A stretch of DNA of 64,000 nt from NCBI RefSeq assembly GCF_030517065.1, contig NZ_CP103950.1:744001-808000 (forward strand), read 5' to 3'. This document shows, in pieces, positions 16,566 through 25,191 of this stretch. How positions within the stretch are numbered: the first letter of the stretch is position 1; each line of letters starts with the position of its first letter. A program made the position numbers and the translations under genes. The stretch is from Riemerella columbina (GTDB taxonomy: Bacteria > Bacteroidota > Bacteroidia > Flavobacteriales > Weeksellaceae). The notes beneath the pieces are model-generated. The model had not been told where the DNA came from. It ran no database searches and was given only the letters and a program-made list of their open reading frames with translations.

Positions 16566-17978
16566 ATGAAAAAAATATTTTTAGTACTTCTTTCCGCATC
16601 GTTGGCGGTATCGTGTTCTCGAGGGCGAAAATCTTCTGGAAAACCTGACACCAAGGGGGATTTAATCCCAAAAGGTAAGTCTAAGTCTTTTGTGGCGGAG
16701 CGCCCTTATGGTATGGTGGCTATTCCTGGTGGTTCTTTTGTAATGGGTATGGCGGATATGGATTACACCAATATGCCAGAAAAAGCACCTCTAAAAACCG
16801 TAACCGTTTCTTCTTTCTTTATGGATGAAACGGAGGTGACTAATGCGCAGTACAGATTATTTATCAACTATGTTCGGGATTCCATCGCGAGAACACTCTT
16901 AGCCGAAGCGGCAGGAGATGTAACCTCTGGTGGGGGTAATGGTACTGGGATTTCGGATTATGCTTATCTGGCTAAAAAAGATGGCAATGCAAATGCTTAC
17001 CAAGAATATTTAGAATCTCAAGGCGGCAGAGATGGTTATAATGAATCTAAGCGTTTGGACTGGAGCGTACCTTTAAAATGGAACACTTCCGACTATCCTG
17101 ATGTGCAATATGCAGAGGTGATAGAGTCGTTATATTTACCACCAGCAGAACGTATTAACAACGAAAGATTGATAGACACGCGTAAATTAAAATACGCTTA
17201 TCAGTGGGAAGATATGGAATCTGCGGTAAAAGACGGCAAGAGAAGCACCAACTACCTCAAAAAAGAAAGCATCGCGGTATATCCAGATACGACTGTGTGG
17301 ATGAAAGACTTCAACTATGCTTATAATGAACCTTTATATGATGGGTATTTTTGGCATCAAGCTTATAAAAATTATCCAGTGGTAGGCGTGACTTGGGATC
17401 AAGCAAGAGCATTCTGCGACTATAAAACTAAGGCTAAAAGAGATGATAGCAAAAAATCTAAGAAAAGAAAAATAACGCCTATGGCATTCCGCTTACCTAC
17501 CGAAGCCGAGTGGGAATACGCTGCCAGAGGAGGCAAAGAGAACGCTACTTATCCGTGGGGAGGTCCTTATTTAATGGATGATAGAGGTTGTTATTTAGCC
17601 AACTTCAAACCGAAAAGAGGAAACTATATAGAAGATGAGAAAAAAGGAACTTATACCTATACCGCGCCTGTAAAATCTTTCTCTAAAAATGGTTTTGGGC
17701 TTTACGATATGGCAGGGAATGTGGCAGAATGGACAGAATCTCCGTACAACAATTCCACCTATCAGTTTTCATCTACGCTCAACCCTTATCTATCAACACA
17801 AGCCTATCGTGATACTAAAAAATCTGTGCGTGGTGGCTCTTGGAAAGATGTAGGCTACTTGCTAATGACGGGCTACAGAGATTGGGAAAGAAAAGACTCT
17901 GCGAGAAGTTATATCGGGTTTAGAACGGTACAAGATATCCCAGAAGGAACAGCAAGATTTAAAAGGAAATCAAAATAA
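16566..17978 (+). CDS. gldK: T9SS ring lipoprotein GldK
   Basis: GldK (PorK in Porphyromonas) is an outer-membrane lipoprotein. With GldN it forms the periplasmic ring of the type IX secretion system. The N-terminus has a lipobox LAVSC (cysteine near residue 17). The rest is a formylglycine-generating-enzyme-like (SUMF1) domain with GMVAIPGGSFVMG, RLPTEAEWEYAARGG, GNVAEWTES and VRGGSW. At 470 residues it is typical. Genes gldL, gldM and gldN follow in the conserved order. The SUMF1 fold is structural in this family and catalysis is not expected. Confidence 0.95.
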   Translation: MKKIFLVLLSASLAVSCSRGRKSSGKPDTKGDLIPKGKSKSFVAERPYGMVAIPGGSFVMGMADMDYTNMPEKAPLKTVTVSSFFMDETEVTNAQYRLFINYVRDSIARTLLAEAAGDVTSGGGNGTGISDYAYLAKKDGNANAYQEYLESQGGRDGYNESKRLDWSVPLKWNTSDYPDVQYAEVIESLYLPPAERINNERLIDTRKLKYAYQWEDMESAVKDGKRSTNYLKKESIAVYPDTTVWMKDFNYAYNEPLYDGYFWHQAYKNYPVVGVTWDQARAFCDYKTKAKRDDSKKSKKRKITPMAFRLPTEAEWEYAARGGKENATYPWGGPYLMDDRGCYLANFKPKRGNYIEDEKKGTYTYTAPVKSFSKNGFGLYDMAGNVAEWTESPYNNSTYQFSSTLNPYLSTQAYRDTKKSVRGGSWKDVGYLLMTGYRDWERKDSARSYIGFRTVQDIPEGTARFKRKSK

Positions 17979-18028
17979 GAAATTAAAAGACAACACATAT
18001 CAATCAACAACAATAACTTTTTAACATT

Positions 18029-18712
18029 ATGAAATTAAGCGACAAAACATTGAACTTTATCTATTCTATAGGGGCTTCAATCGTTATTTTAGGGGCGTTT
18101 TTTAAAATGACGCATACCACTTTGGGCGGACTGGTTAACCCCAATTGGATTTTAGGTGCAGGTTTGATTACCGAGGCTTTAATTTTCTTATTATATGCCT
18201 TTAATCCACCAGCAGAAGAGGAAAAATATGCTTGGGAAAATGTATATCCAGAGTTGATAGATCCTAATGCTCAACCTAAACCAAGAAAAAATTTAGCAGC
18301 ACAAACGGAAGAAGTGAAAAAATTAGAAGTTTCGCTTTCTGAAAAATTAGACCAAATGCTGTCAGAAGCCAGATTAGATGTTCAATTATTTGAAAAACTA
18401 AAATCAGGGATTGATAAATTCTCGTCTTCTGTTGATCAAATTAACCAAACGGTAGATGTAACGGCTTCTACCCAAAAATATAGCGACCAATTAACATTGG
18501 CAGCCAGCCATTTAGAGAGCATCAATGCTTTGTATGCATTACAATTAGAGCATGGCAAATCTCAAGCGGACTACCACCAGAAATATGTGGCAGATTTAAA
18601 GAAATCAGCAGAGCAGTCAGAGAAGTTTAACCAAGAATTAGACGGATTGACTTCTAATCTTAACCACTTGAACAGAGTGTATGGCGGTATGCTCAATGCG
18701 ATGAAAGGGTAA
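18029..18712 (+). CDS. gldL: T9SS/gliding motor protein GldL
   Basis: GldL is the inner-membrane stator-like protein that, with GldM, uses the proton gradient to power type IX secretion and gliding. Two transmembrane segments lie near residues 10-28 and 36-56 (FIYSIGASIVILGAFFKMT and ILGAGLITEALIFLLYA). A helical cytoplasmic region rich in Gln, Lys and Ser follows. A glutamate in the second membrane segment (GLITEALIF) is the kind of acidic residue expected to take part in proton flow. Its length of 227 residues is normal. It lies 50 bases after gldK and 56 before gldM. Confidence 0.95.
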   Translation: MKLSDKTLNFIYSIGASIVILGAFFKMTHTTLGGLVNPNWILGAGLITEALIFLLYAFNPPAEEEKYAWENVYPELIDPNAQPKPRKNLAAQTEEVKKLEVSLSEKLDQMLSEARLDVQLFEKLKSGIDKFSSSVDQINQTVDVTASTQKYSDQLTLAASHLESINALYALQLEHGKSQADYHQKYVADLKKSAEQSEKFNQELDGLTSNLNHLNRVYGGMLNAMKG

Positions 18713-18768
18713 TTTTTTCTTTTCAATCACAGTTTTTAAATTTAATTTTTTAACCCAAAGAAACTAAA

Positions 18769-20319
18769 ATGGCAAAAGAAAAATTATCTCCGCGTCAGAA
18801 GATGATTAACCTGATGTATTTGGTCTTCATTGCAATGTTGGCAATGCAGATTAACCAGGAAATCATCCGCTCTTATAATGATACCAAAGACTCATTAAGA
18901 GAGAGCACGCTACTGACGCAGTCTAAAAATAAAATATTTGAAGAAACCCTTCAGCAGAAAGCAGAAAACTCTCCAGACTCTTTCTCTCAACCTTATGAAC
19001 AGTATAAACAACTGAAAATCAAGCTAGATGCTTTGGTGAAATTCATTGAAGGTTCAAAGTTAGAAATGCAAAAATTTGCAGGTGAGGAGAAGGGCAATCA
19101 AGATTTTAATTTCAATGCTTTAAACAATACAGATGCTTCTACGCTCTATTTCTTCGATAAAGCGAATGAAAATAGCCCAAGCAAAAATGCAGCAACATTA
19201 AAATCTTTAATGGAAGATGTGAAGAAAACCACACTCCAGATTTTCCCTAAAAATGCTCAAAACAAAGCGATTATAGAGAGAGCCAACACCTCTTTCAACA
19301 CGGATAAAGTAAGAGGTAAAGATTGGTTGTTGTCTAAATTTTATAACCAACCATTGGTGGCAGCATTAGCCAATTTAGAGGTGATCCAGTCTGAAGCTCG
19401 AAACTTGCAGTCAGATGCGTTAGCCAATATGTTGAAAGAAAAAGTAGATGCCGATATCAAGTTCAACGCTTTTGAAGCCATTGTAGCTGCACCAACGGTT
19501 ATCTTACAAGGCGACAAAGCGGAAGCGAAAGTGGTGGTGGGCACCTATGCCAGTTCTGTACCTGGAATGACCATTTCTGGTGTAGATAGAACAGCGAATG
19601 GTCAAGGATTTAAGGCGCTCAATACCAGCTCGGTAGGTGATTTTACATTCAATGGCGAAATCAAGTTTTTAGATGCCAACAATAAAGAAATTAAACTGCC
19701 GTTTTCTCACTCATATCGTGTAATAGCAGGGCCTAAAGAAGTAGCGCTACAAAGCGGTGCAGTGGTATCTGCGGATAAAATGAATGTCCTTTATCGCGGT
19801 GTAGATAACCCCGTTTCTGCCACGATGTTGGGCGTAGATAATTCTGCGGTTAAACTCTCTGCAGCAGGAGCTTCGGTTTCTGGAGGTAGAGGCAAATGGG
19901 TGATTCGCCCAGGCGCTGGGAATATGGTCAATATTACCGTTTCTGGAACTTTACCGAATGGTAAAGCTACTACGGCGACATTCCCTTTCCGTGTGAAGAG
20001 TGTGCCTGCACCTCAGGGGCAAATTAGAGGGCAAAATGTGGTGTCTATGCCAGCAAGTTCTATTAAGAACCAAACGGTATCGGCAGCTATTCCAGATTTT
20101 GAGTTCCCTGTGAGCTTCACTGTAACGGGCTTCCGTGTGAAAGTACCAGGTAAAGCCGCCGCTTTTGTGAGTGGGAATAATCTAAGCTCTATTGCGGGAC
20201 AAACGGCTAACCTAAGAGCGGGAGATGTGGTCTATGTTTATGATATTCAGGCAACGGCTTCTGGCTTAGGAGGACAAATGCTGAAAAACATTTCACCTGT
20301 GGTGATCAATGTACAATAA
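18769..20319 (+). CDS. gldM: T9SS/gliding motor protein GldM
   Basis: GldM spans the inner membrane once and reaches across the periplasm to the GldK/GldN ring, passing on motor torque. The N-terminus SPRQKMINLMYLVFIAMLAM is the family signature and contains the single membrane helix (about residues 11-33). The long periplasmic part consists of a helical domain and several beta domains (AAPTVILQGDKAEAKVVVG, then GAVVSADKMNVLYRGVDNP). At 516 residues it is complete. It is followed after 110 bases by gldN; that gap contains two small hairpins. Confidence 0.95.
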   Translation: MAKEKLSPRQKMINLMYLVFIAMLAMQINQEIIRSYNDTKDSLRESTLLTQSKNKIFEETLQQKAENSPDSFSQPYEQYKQLKIKLDALVKFIEGSKLEMQKFAGEEKGNQDFNFNALNNTDASTLYFFDKANENSPSKNAATLKSLMEDVKKTTLQIFPKNAQNKAIIERANTSFNTDKVRGKDWLLSKFYNQPLVAALANLEVIQSEARNLQSDALANMLKEKVDADIKFNAFEAIVAAPTVILQGDKAEAKVVVGTYASSVPGMTISGVDRTANGQGFKALNTSSVGDFTFNGEIKFLDANNKEIKLPFSHSYRVIAGPKEVALQSGAVVSADKMNVLYRGVDNPVSATMLGVDNSAVKLSAAGASVSGGRGKWVIRPGAGNMVNITVSGTLPNGKATTATFPFRVKSVPAPQGQIRGQNVVSMPASSIKNQTVSAAIPDFEFPVSFTVTGFRVKVPGKAAAFVSGNNLSSIAGQTANLRAGDVVYVYDIQATASGLGGQMLKNISPVVINVQ

Positions 20320-20324
20320 AACAA

Positions 20325-20386
20325 GTGCCAGAAGGCACGGAAGGTAAAAATAAAATTAAAGCAGCGTATAAAATCTCTATGGAGAT
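20325..20386 (+). other. Two small hairpins between gldM and gldN
   Basis: GTGCC-AGAA-GGCAC (20325-20338) and ATCTC-TATG-GAGAT (20373-20386) are two short stem-loops in the 110-base gap. Neither is followed by a T run, so they are not terminators. They may affect mRNA stability or processing; that is inference. Confidence 0.4.
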
Positions 20387-20430
20387 CTGACTATGGAGGT
20401 TTTGTACCGCTTAAAAAATTATAGATACAG

Positions 20431-21345
20431 ATGAAAAAAATCATTTTAAGCACTTTGCTATTGGCTTCTGGTTTTACATGGGCACAGAATATTCTGAATG
20501 CCAAATCTCCAGAGGAATTCCGCCGATTGAGAGAAGAAAATAAAGAGAAAGTAGGAGATTCCATCGTTTCTACGCGTGTGGAGCCTCTAAACTACGGCTT
20601 TATAGAAGATAAAGACATCCTTAGAAGTATGGTGGTTTGGGAGATTATTGATATGAATGAGAAAATCAATCAGCCATTTTATTATAATTCTGATGGTTTG
20701 GTTTCTCAGAATAAATCCCTTTATCAGTTGTTGTTAGATGGCATCAATAGCGGTAAAATTAAAGAAGTTTATGATGATGAAATATTTACAGTAAGGCTTT
20801 CTCCAGAGCAAATTCAGCAAAGAATGAGCCGTGTGGTAACTTCGGATTGGTTGATCGATAAAATCAATAGCGGTGAGACCATCTCTGAGGAAGATAAAAA
20901 AGCTGGAACCGATGTTTTTGAAACGAAATCTGATCAAGTTAAGTTGCTTAAAATCAAAGGGATGTGGTACATAGACCGTAGAGATGGACAGATGAAATAC
21001 CGTTTGTTGGGCATCGCAGCTATGGGACCAGATCCACAGACCATGGGGCAGCAGTTCGCAGATAAAGAAGAACTGATTGATCTTTTCTGGGTATTCTATC
21101 CAGATGCCAGAGAAATCACAGCCAACGCCACGGTTTTCAATAACAAAAATTTATCGTCAGACATCAGTTTTGATGATATTCTGAATGCCAGAAGATTTTC
21201 TTCTATTATCTATAAATCTGAAAATGGTATGGGGAATGGTGTGATTAAAGATTACATCCCTAACGATGCCGAAGCGCAGTTAGAAGAAAGCGACAGGATT
21301 AAAAACCAAATTTTGGAAATGGAAAATGATATGTGGAATTACTAA
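20431..21345 (+). CDS. gldN: T9SS ring protein GldN
   Basis: GldN (PorN) binds GldK to form the periplasmic ring of the type IX secretion system and contacts GldM. A signal peptide ends ...SGFTWAQ. The mature protein has the family features: PLNYGFIEDKDILRSMVVWEIIDMNEKINQPFYY (start at about residue 52), then DQVKLLKIKGMWYIDRRDGQMKYRLLG. The length of 304 residues is typical. It is the last gene of gldKLMN and ends just before a terminator. Flavobacterium johnsoniae has a second copy (gldO); none is seen in this window. Confidence 0.95.
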   Translation: MKKIILSTLLLASGFTWAQNILNAKSPEEFRRLREENKEKVGDSIVSTRVEPLNYGFIEDKDILRSMVVWEIIDMNEKINQPFYYNSDGLVSQNKSLYQLLLDGINSGKIKEVYDDEIFTVRLSPEQIQQRMSRVVTSDWLIDKINSGETISEEDKKAGTDVFETKSDQVKLLKIKGMWYIDRRDGQMKYRLLGIAAMGPDPQTMGQQFADKEELIDLFWVFYPDAREITANATVFNNKNLSSDISFDDILNARRFSSIIYKSENGMGNGVIKDYIPNDAEAQLEESDRIKNQILEMENDMWNY

Positions 21346-21377
21346 TCATTTTTTAAATTCATAACTTTTTGATATCT

Positions 21378-21407
21378 AAAACCCTGAGGCTTTTCTTAGG
21401 GTTTTTT
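21378..21407 (+). terminator. Rho-independent terminator after gldN
   Basis: AAAACCCTGAG (21378-21388) pairs with CTTAGGGTTTT (21395-21405) with one G-T pair and is followed by further T residues. It marks the end of the gldKLMN operon. Confidence 0.8.
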
Positions 21408-21429
21408 GCTAAATTAACACCAGTTTCAA

Positions 21430-22464
21430 ATGGAAAATGTAGATTATATCATTGTGGGAGATGGTTATGCGGCTTTGTTTTTTGCCCATCAGCTCATCAA
21501 AAACCAACATAGTTTTAAGCTTTACTCTTCGGGGAAAAAAGGCGCTTCGCAAGTGTCGGCAGGTATTGTTAATCCTGTGGTTTTAAAGAAATTTACGACC
21601 TTTTGGAAAGCACAAGAGCAATTAGACCAACTTCGGCAAACTTTGGGAGAAATGAAAACTTATCTCCATGAAGATTTTCTTATTGAAGAGCCTATCCATC
21701 GTATTTTCCACGATGAAAAAGAGAAAGAATTATGGCTAAAAAAGCGTGCCAAGCATCCAGAATTGCAACCTTTCCTCAATCCTGATTTTAAAACTTTGGA
21801 AGGCATAGAAAATCCCTTTGGCACGGGTGAAGTTTGGCAATCAGCGAGGTTGAATGTTTCACAATTTTTTAGCATATTTTTAGATTATCTTAAAAATAAA
21901 CAATATTTAGTTGAAGCGGCTTTTGATTATGAAAAACTTAATCCAGAAGCTCAAACTTATGAAGGCTTTCATTATCGGCATCTCATTTTTGCAGAAGGAA
22001 TGGGCGTTTTGGAAAATCCTTATTTTAAAAATATCGCGGTTCACGCCAACAAAGGGCATCATTTGAGCCTTGAACTTTCCACACAGCTACCTTCGGCGGA
22101 GACGATTAAGAAGAAACATTTTTTATTTCCACTAAGTCAGGGCGGTTATTATTATGGCGGTACCTACGACCGTGAGGCGACCTCGCAAGACATTGATGAA
22201 ACCGCCGTGGCACAGCTAAAATCTGGCTTAGAAGCCATTTATCCTCACGATTATCGCATCACCGCTGTCCATTATGGTTTTAGACCCACGGTAAAAGATC
22301 GCCGACCGCTTTTAGGGGCTCATCAGGACTTTCCGCAACTCTATGTGTTCAATGGATTGGGCGCCAGAGGCGTTTTGAACGGTTGCTATTTTTCGGAATG
22401 GCTTTATCGGTTTATAGAATACCAACAACCATTACCCAAAGAGGTGCTATGGCAACGGTTTTAG
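21430..22464 (+). CDS. FAD-dependent oxidoreductase (DAO family)
   Basis: The N-terminal dinucleotide-binding motif YIIVGDGYAALFFAHQL (GxGxxA variant) and the C-terminal HYGFRPTVKDRRPLLG and FNGLGARGVLNG match the D-amino-acid-oxidase (DAO) superfamily, which oxidises amines or amino acids with FAD. The substrate is not known. The 344-residue length is normal. The same type of gene follows gldN in related flavobacteria as far as I recall. A terminator separates it from gldN, so co-transcription is not expected. It may also be read as distantly like the oxidase domain of MnmC, but no methyltransferase part is present. Confidence 0.82.
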   Translation: MENVDYIIVGDGYAALFFAHQLIKNQHSFKLYSSGKKGASQVSAGIVNPVVLKKFTTFWKAQEQLDQLRQTLGEMKTYLHEDFLIEEPIHRIFHDEKEKELWLKKRAKHPELQPFLNPDFKTLEGIENPFGTGEVWQSARLNVSQFFSIFLDYLKNKQYLVEAAFDYEKLNPEAQTYEGFHYRHLIFAEGMGVLENPYFKNIAVHANKGHHLSLELSTQLPSAETIKKKHFLFPLSQGGYYYGGTYDREATSQDIDETAVAQLKSGLEAIYPHDYRITAVHYGFRPTVKDRRPLLGAHQDFPQLYVFNGLGARGVLNGCYFSEWLYRFIEYQQPLPKEVLWQRF

Positions 22465-22549
22465 TTTTGGCTGTATAATTTCAGTTAAAAAATAAAATAT
22501 TCATATTGAGAGATTTATATTATAAATTTTATTTTAAGCTCTATTTCAT

Positions 22550-22579
22550 TTTGATTAAATAACGAAATGTGTATATTTG
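22550..22579 (+). promoter_or_regulatory. Promoter of the His-rich TonB locus
   Basis: TTTG (22550-22553), 18 bases, then TATATTTG (22572-22579) match the consensus well. The -7 box lies between the two arms of an inverted repeat. Confidence 0.8.
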
Positions 22580-22590
22580 TGCCGTTATTT
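22557..22590. promoter_or_regulatory. Inverted repeat around the -7 box (possible operator)
   Basis: Perfect 8-base arms AAATAACG (22557-22564) and CGTTATTT (22583-22590) flank the -7 element TATATTTG. A repressor bound here would cover the promoter. A metal-responsive regulator is a reasonable guess from the downstream genes, but the regulator is not identified. Confidence 0.45.
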
Positions 22591-22591
22591 T

Positions 22592-22957
22592 ATGACAGAT
22601 AAAAAATCGCTTTTTAGATTGTATTGGGTTGTGTTCGCTCTAGCACTACTTCGTTTGGTGTGCTACAGCGCTATGTTGCCTACTACATCATCACATAATA
22701 CAATTGAACACTGCCAACTGAGTGAAGAGACGAATGTTGATGATTGTTTGTTAGGGAAATGCCATCATGATTCACATTTTAGCAAACATGAGTACCATAA
22801 AGATGTATTTTGTTTCTCACCTTATATTCTTCCAGAATATTTAGAACCATTATGTTTTTTTGATTGTAAAATTGAAAAAAAAGTATTGTATGGTTCAAAT
22901 GATTACTTTAAATCTTATATTTCTTATACTCAATATAGGGGTCCGCCTATAGCTTAG
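22592..22957 (+). CDS. Small His/Cys-rich secreted or membrane protein, DUF2946-like ending
   Basis: I do not recognise an exact family. The 121-residue product has one hydrophobic segment (LYWVVFALALLRLVCYSAML), then a region rich in His, Cys and acidic residues (HCQLSEETNVDDCLLGKCHH, then HFSKHEYHKD). It ends in RGPPIA. Short proteins with this layout, ending in R[AG]PP, occur beside TonB receptors and metal-efflux genes (DUF2946-type). The start is ATG 22592; a TTG five codons earlier overlaps the promoter. It precedes a TonB receptor and a His-rich lipoprotein on the same strand. A metal-binding role is inference from composition and context. Confidence 0.65.
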   Translation: MTDKKSLFRLYWVVFALALLRLVCYSAMLPTTSSHNTIEHCQLSEETNVDDCLLGKCHHDSHFSKHEYHKDVFCFSPYILPEYLEPLCFFDCKIEKKVLYGSNDYFKSYISYTQYRGPPIA

Positions 22958-22979
22958 ATTTTTTTATTGATTTATACTT

Positions 22980-23047
22980 AAAATTGAAAAATACTTTATA
23001 TTCAAGATATTTTAATACATTATCTTAATATATTGTATTTCAATTTT
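22980..23047 (+). other. Nested inverted repeats in the leader of the TonB receptor
   Basis: AAAATTGAAA (22980-22989) and TTTCAATTTT (23038-23047) form an outer arm. AAGATA (23004-23009) and TATCTT (23021-23026) form an inner one. The 158-base gap is very AT-rich and has no T-run terminator. It may be an RNA fold or protein site; chance is possible in such AT-rich DNA. Confidence 0.35.
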
Positions 23048-23115
23048 CTACTTGATTTTTCTCGATAATAATGAGATTTCTATTTTAGATATTTCATAAT
23101 TTAAACAGTTACATT

Positions 23116-25173
23116 GTGAATAAAAATAAACAAATGTTGTTGTGGTTAGGGCTTTGTATGCCTTTGGTAGTTTTCTCCCAAAAAACGGATATAAAAACTA
23201 AAACCATAGATACCATTCGTATTGGCAAAGGTATGCCAATAGGGAATATTACGCATCATAATAATATTGCCAAAACCTATGTCGGTGGCTCTTTAGCAGA
23301 TGCCATTAGCCATACTCCAGGGATCGAAATGGTTCAGTCTGGTGCCCAAATTTCTAAACCCATTATTGAAGGATTAAAAAATAATAGAATTTTGGTGGTA
23401 GCGGATGGTGTAAAGTTGTTAGGGCAAGATTGGTCTGACCAGCATAGCATAGATGCTGATGTTTCTGAGTTTCAACATATCAAAATTATTAAAGGTGCTA
23501 AAAGCGTTCAATACGGTGCGGGGGCTTTGGGAGGCGTTATTTTATTGGAGCCCAAAAAATGGTCTTATACTCAAAAATTGAAAGGTAGTGTAGGGCTTGC
23601 AGGGAGTTCCAACGATGGAAGAACAATGCTCAATGCGACGCTCCAAGGAAGTTTCAAAAATCGGTGGGCGTGGCAAGTTCAGCAAAGTTATCAACGGGCT
23701 GGCGATTATAAAACAAGGGATTATTATGTTAATAATACGGGGATTTATCAGCACAACACCGCCGCTACGTTGGGGTATCGGTCAAATGGGTTTCAAAGTA
23801 AAATCGCCTTGTCTAAACTGACCGCACAGAATGGTGTTTTTTATGGCGCTTCAACAGGTAATACCGATGAGTTACAGGATAGAATTCTTTTGGGGCAACC
23901 AACGGAAACACTGCCTTTTTCATATCAAATCCAAGCGCCTAAGCAAAATGTGGAGCATTGGGTATTGAATTACACAGGACAAATTCAGTTCAATACCCAA
24001 CATAAAGTAGAACTTAAGTACCATTTTCAGAAGAATTTAAGAAAGGAATTTGAAATCAGGCGAGGGGATAGAACTTCTATTCCTACCCAAGATTTAGTTT
24101 TAGAATCCCATCATTTGGAGGGTGCTTGGCTCTACCAAAAACCAAATTTTTCTACGAAAATGGGGGTGCAGTACCTCAATCAAAATAATTATAATAAGGC
24201 AGGAACAGGGGTGGCACCAACTATTCCTAATTATAAATTACATAATTATGGAGCTTATATAATATCAGATTTTCAAAAAAATAAATGGAAGGCATCATTA
24301 GGAATGAGGTATGATTATAGATCTACTAATGCATTGGGCTATAATTGGTTAGGTGATTTGTATGGTGGGCAAAAATCATTCTCTAATTTTTCCTATGATG
24401 TAGTTTTAGACTATCAGTTCAACCAACATTGGCATTATCTAACAGATTTAGGAATGGCGTGGCGAAGCCCAGAACCCTACGAACTTTATGTTAATGGAAA
24501 GGAGCACGGCTTGCCCATTTATTATGTGGGCAATACTGATTTAAAATCGGAAAGAGGGCTTAAATGGACGAATAAATTAGAATATCAAATTCCTAAATTT
24601 TCATTTGGAATATCAGCTTTTGTTCAACCGATTAAAAACTATATTTATACCAAGCCACAGAGGCAATATAAACAATTGTTTTCTGGTCCAGCTTTTATAT
24701 TTAATATGGTGCAAACCCAAGCCTTGTTCCGAGGTGGCGATATTACTGTGAAATGGCAACCTACAACTATTTTGGAATACAATGCTAATGCTGCATTAAC
24801 TATAGCCAATGATGTAATAACAAAAGGTTATTTACCGATGGTTCCGCCATTGTCAACTTATCAAGAAATTCTATGGTATGTGCCGAATTCTATAATGAAA
24901 CAGTTTTATATTTCTCTCAACCATCGTTATTATGCAGAGCAGCATCGGTTTGATCCTCAGCAAGATCTTACGGACACACCGCCCAGTGCTTACCATTTAT
25001 TAGGGCTACAACTGGGGAGTGAGTTTTATTATCATCAAAACAAAACTTGCTTTATTCTTCTGAAAGTGAATAATTTAACCAATCAATTGTATAAAAGTTA
25101 TACCGATCATTTTAAATATTTTGCACACGGTAGAGGCTTAGATATTCAACTGAAAATGACAATCAATTTTTAA
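23116..25173 (+). CDS. TonB-dependent outer-membrane receptor (probable metal or metallophore uptake)
   Basis: The signal peptide ends ...LVVFSQ. The plug domain follows without a carboxypeptidase-like extension: SLADAISHTPGIEMVQSGAQ, RILVVADGVKLLGQDWSDQH, then IKIIKGAKSVQYGAGALGGVI. A 22-strand barrel of usual length comes next and ends in ...LKMTINF with the C-terminal aromatic residue of outer-membrane proteins. At 685 residues it is a short, metal- or siderophore-type receptor rather than a SusC type. The start is GTG 23116; ATG 23134 is a possible alternative that would still leave a signal peptide. Neighbours on both sides are His-rich, which suggests a metal substrate; this is inference. 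Confidence 0.88.
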   Translation: MNKNKQMLLWLGLCMPLVVFSQKTDIKTKTIDTIRIGKGMPIGNITHHNNIAKTYVGGSLADAISHTPGIEMVQSGAQISKPIIEGLKNNRILVVADGVKLLGQDWSDQHSIDADVSEFQHIKIIKGAKSVQYGAGALGGVILLEPKKWSYTQKLKGSVGLAGSSNDGRTMLNATLQGSFKNRWAWQVQQSYQRAGDYKTRDYYVNNTGIYQHNTAATLGYRSNGFQSKIALSKLTAQNGVFYGASTGNTDELQDRILLGQPTETLPFSYQIQAPKQNVEHWVLNYTGQIQFNTQHKVELKYHFQKNLRKEFEIRRGDRTSIPTQDLVLESHHLEGAWLYQKPNFSTKMGVQYLNQNNYNKAGTGVAPTIPNYKLHNYGAYIISDFQKNKWKASLGMRYDYRSTNALGYNWLGDLYGGQKSFSNFSYDVVLDYQFNQHWHYLTDLGMAWRSPEPYELYVNGKEHGLPIYYVGNTDLKSERGLKWTNKLEYQIPKFSFGISAFVQPIKNYIYTKPQRQYKQLFSGPAFIFNMVQTQALFRGGDITVKWQPTTILEYNANAALTIANDVITKGYLPMVPPLSTYQEILWYVPNSIMKQFYISLNHRYYAEQHRFDPQQDLTDTPPSAYHLLGLQLGSEFYYHQNKTCFILLKVNNLTNQLYKSYTDHFKYFAHGRGLDIQLKMTINF

Positions 25174-25191
25174 CTATAAATATTTTTAACT

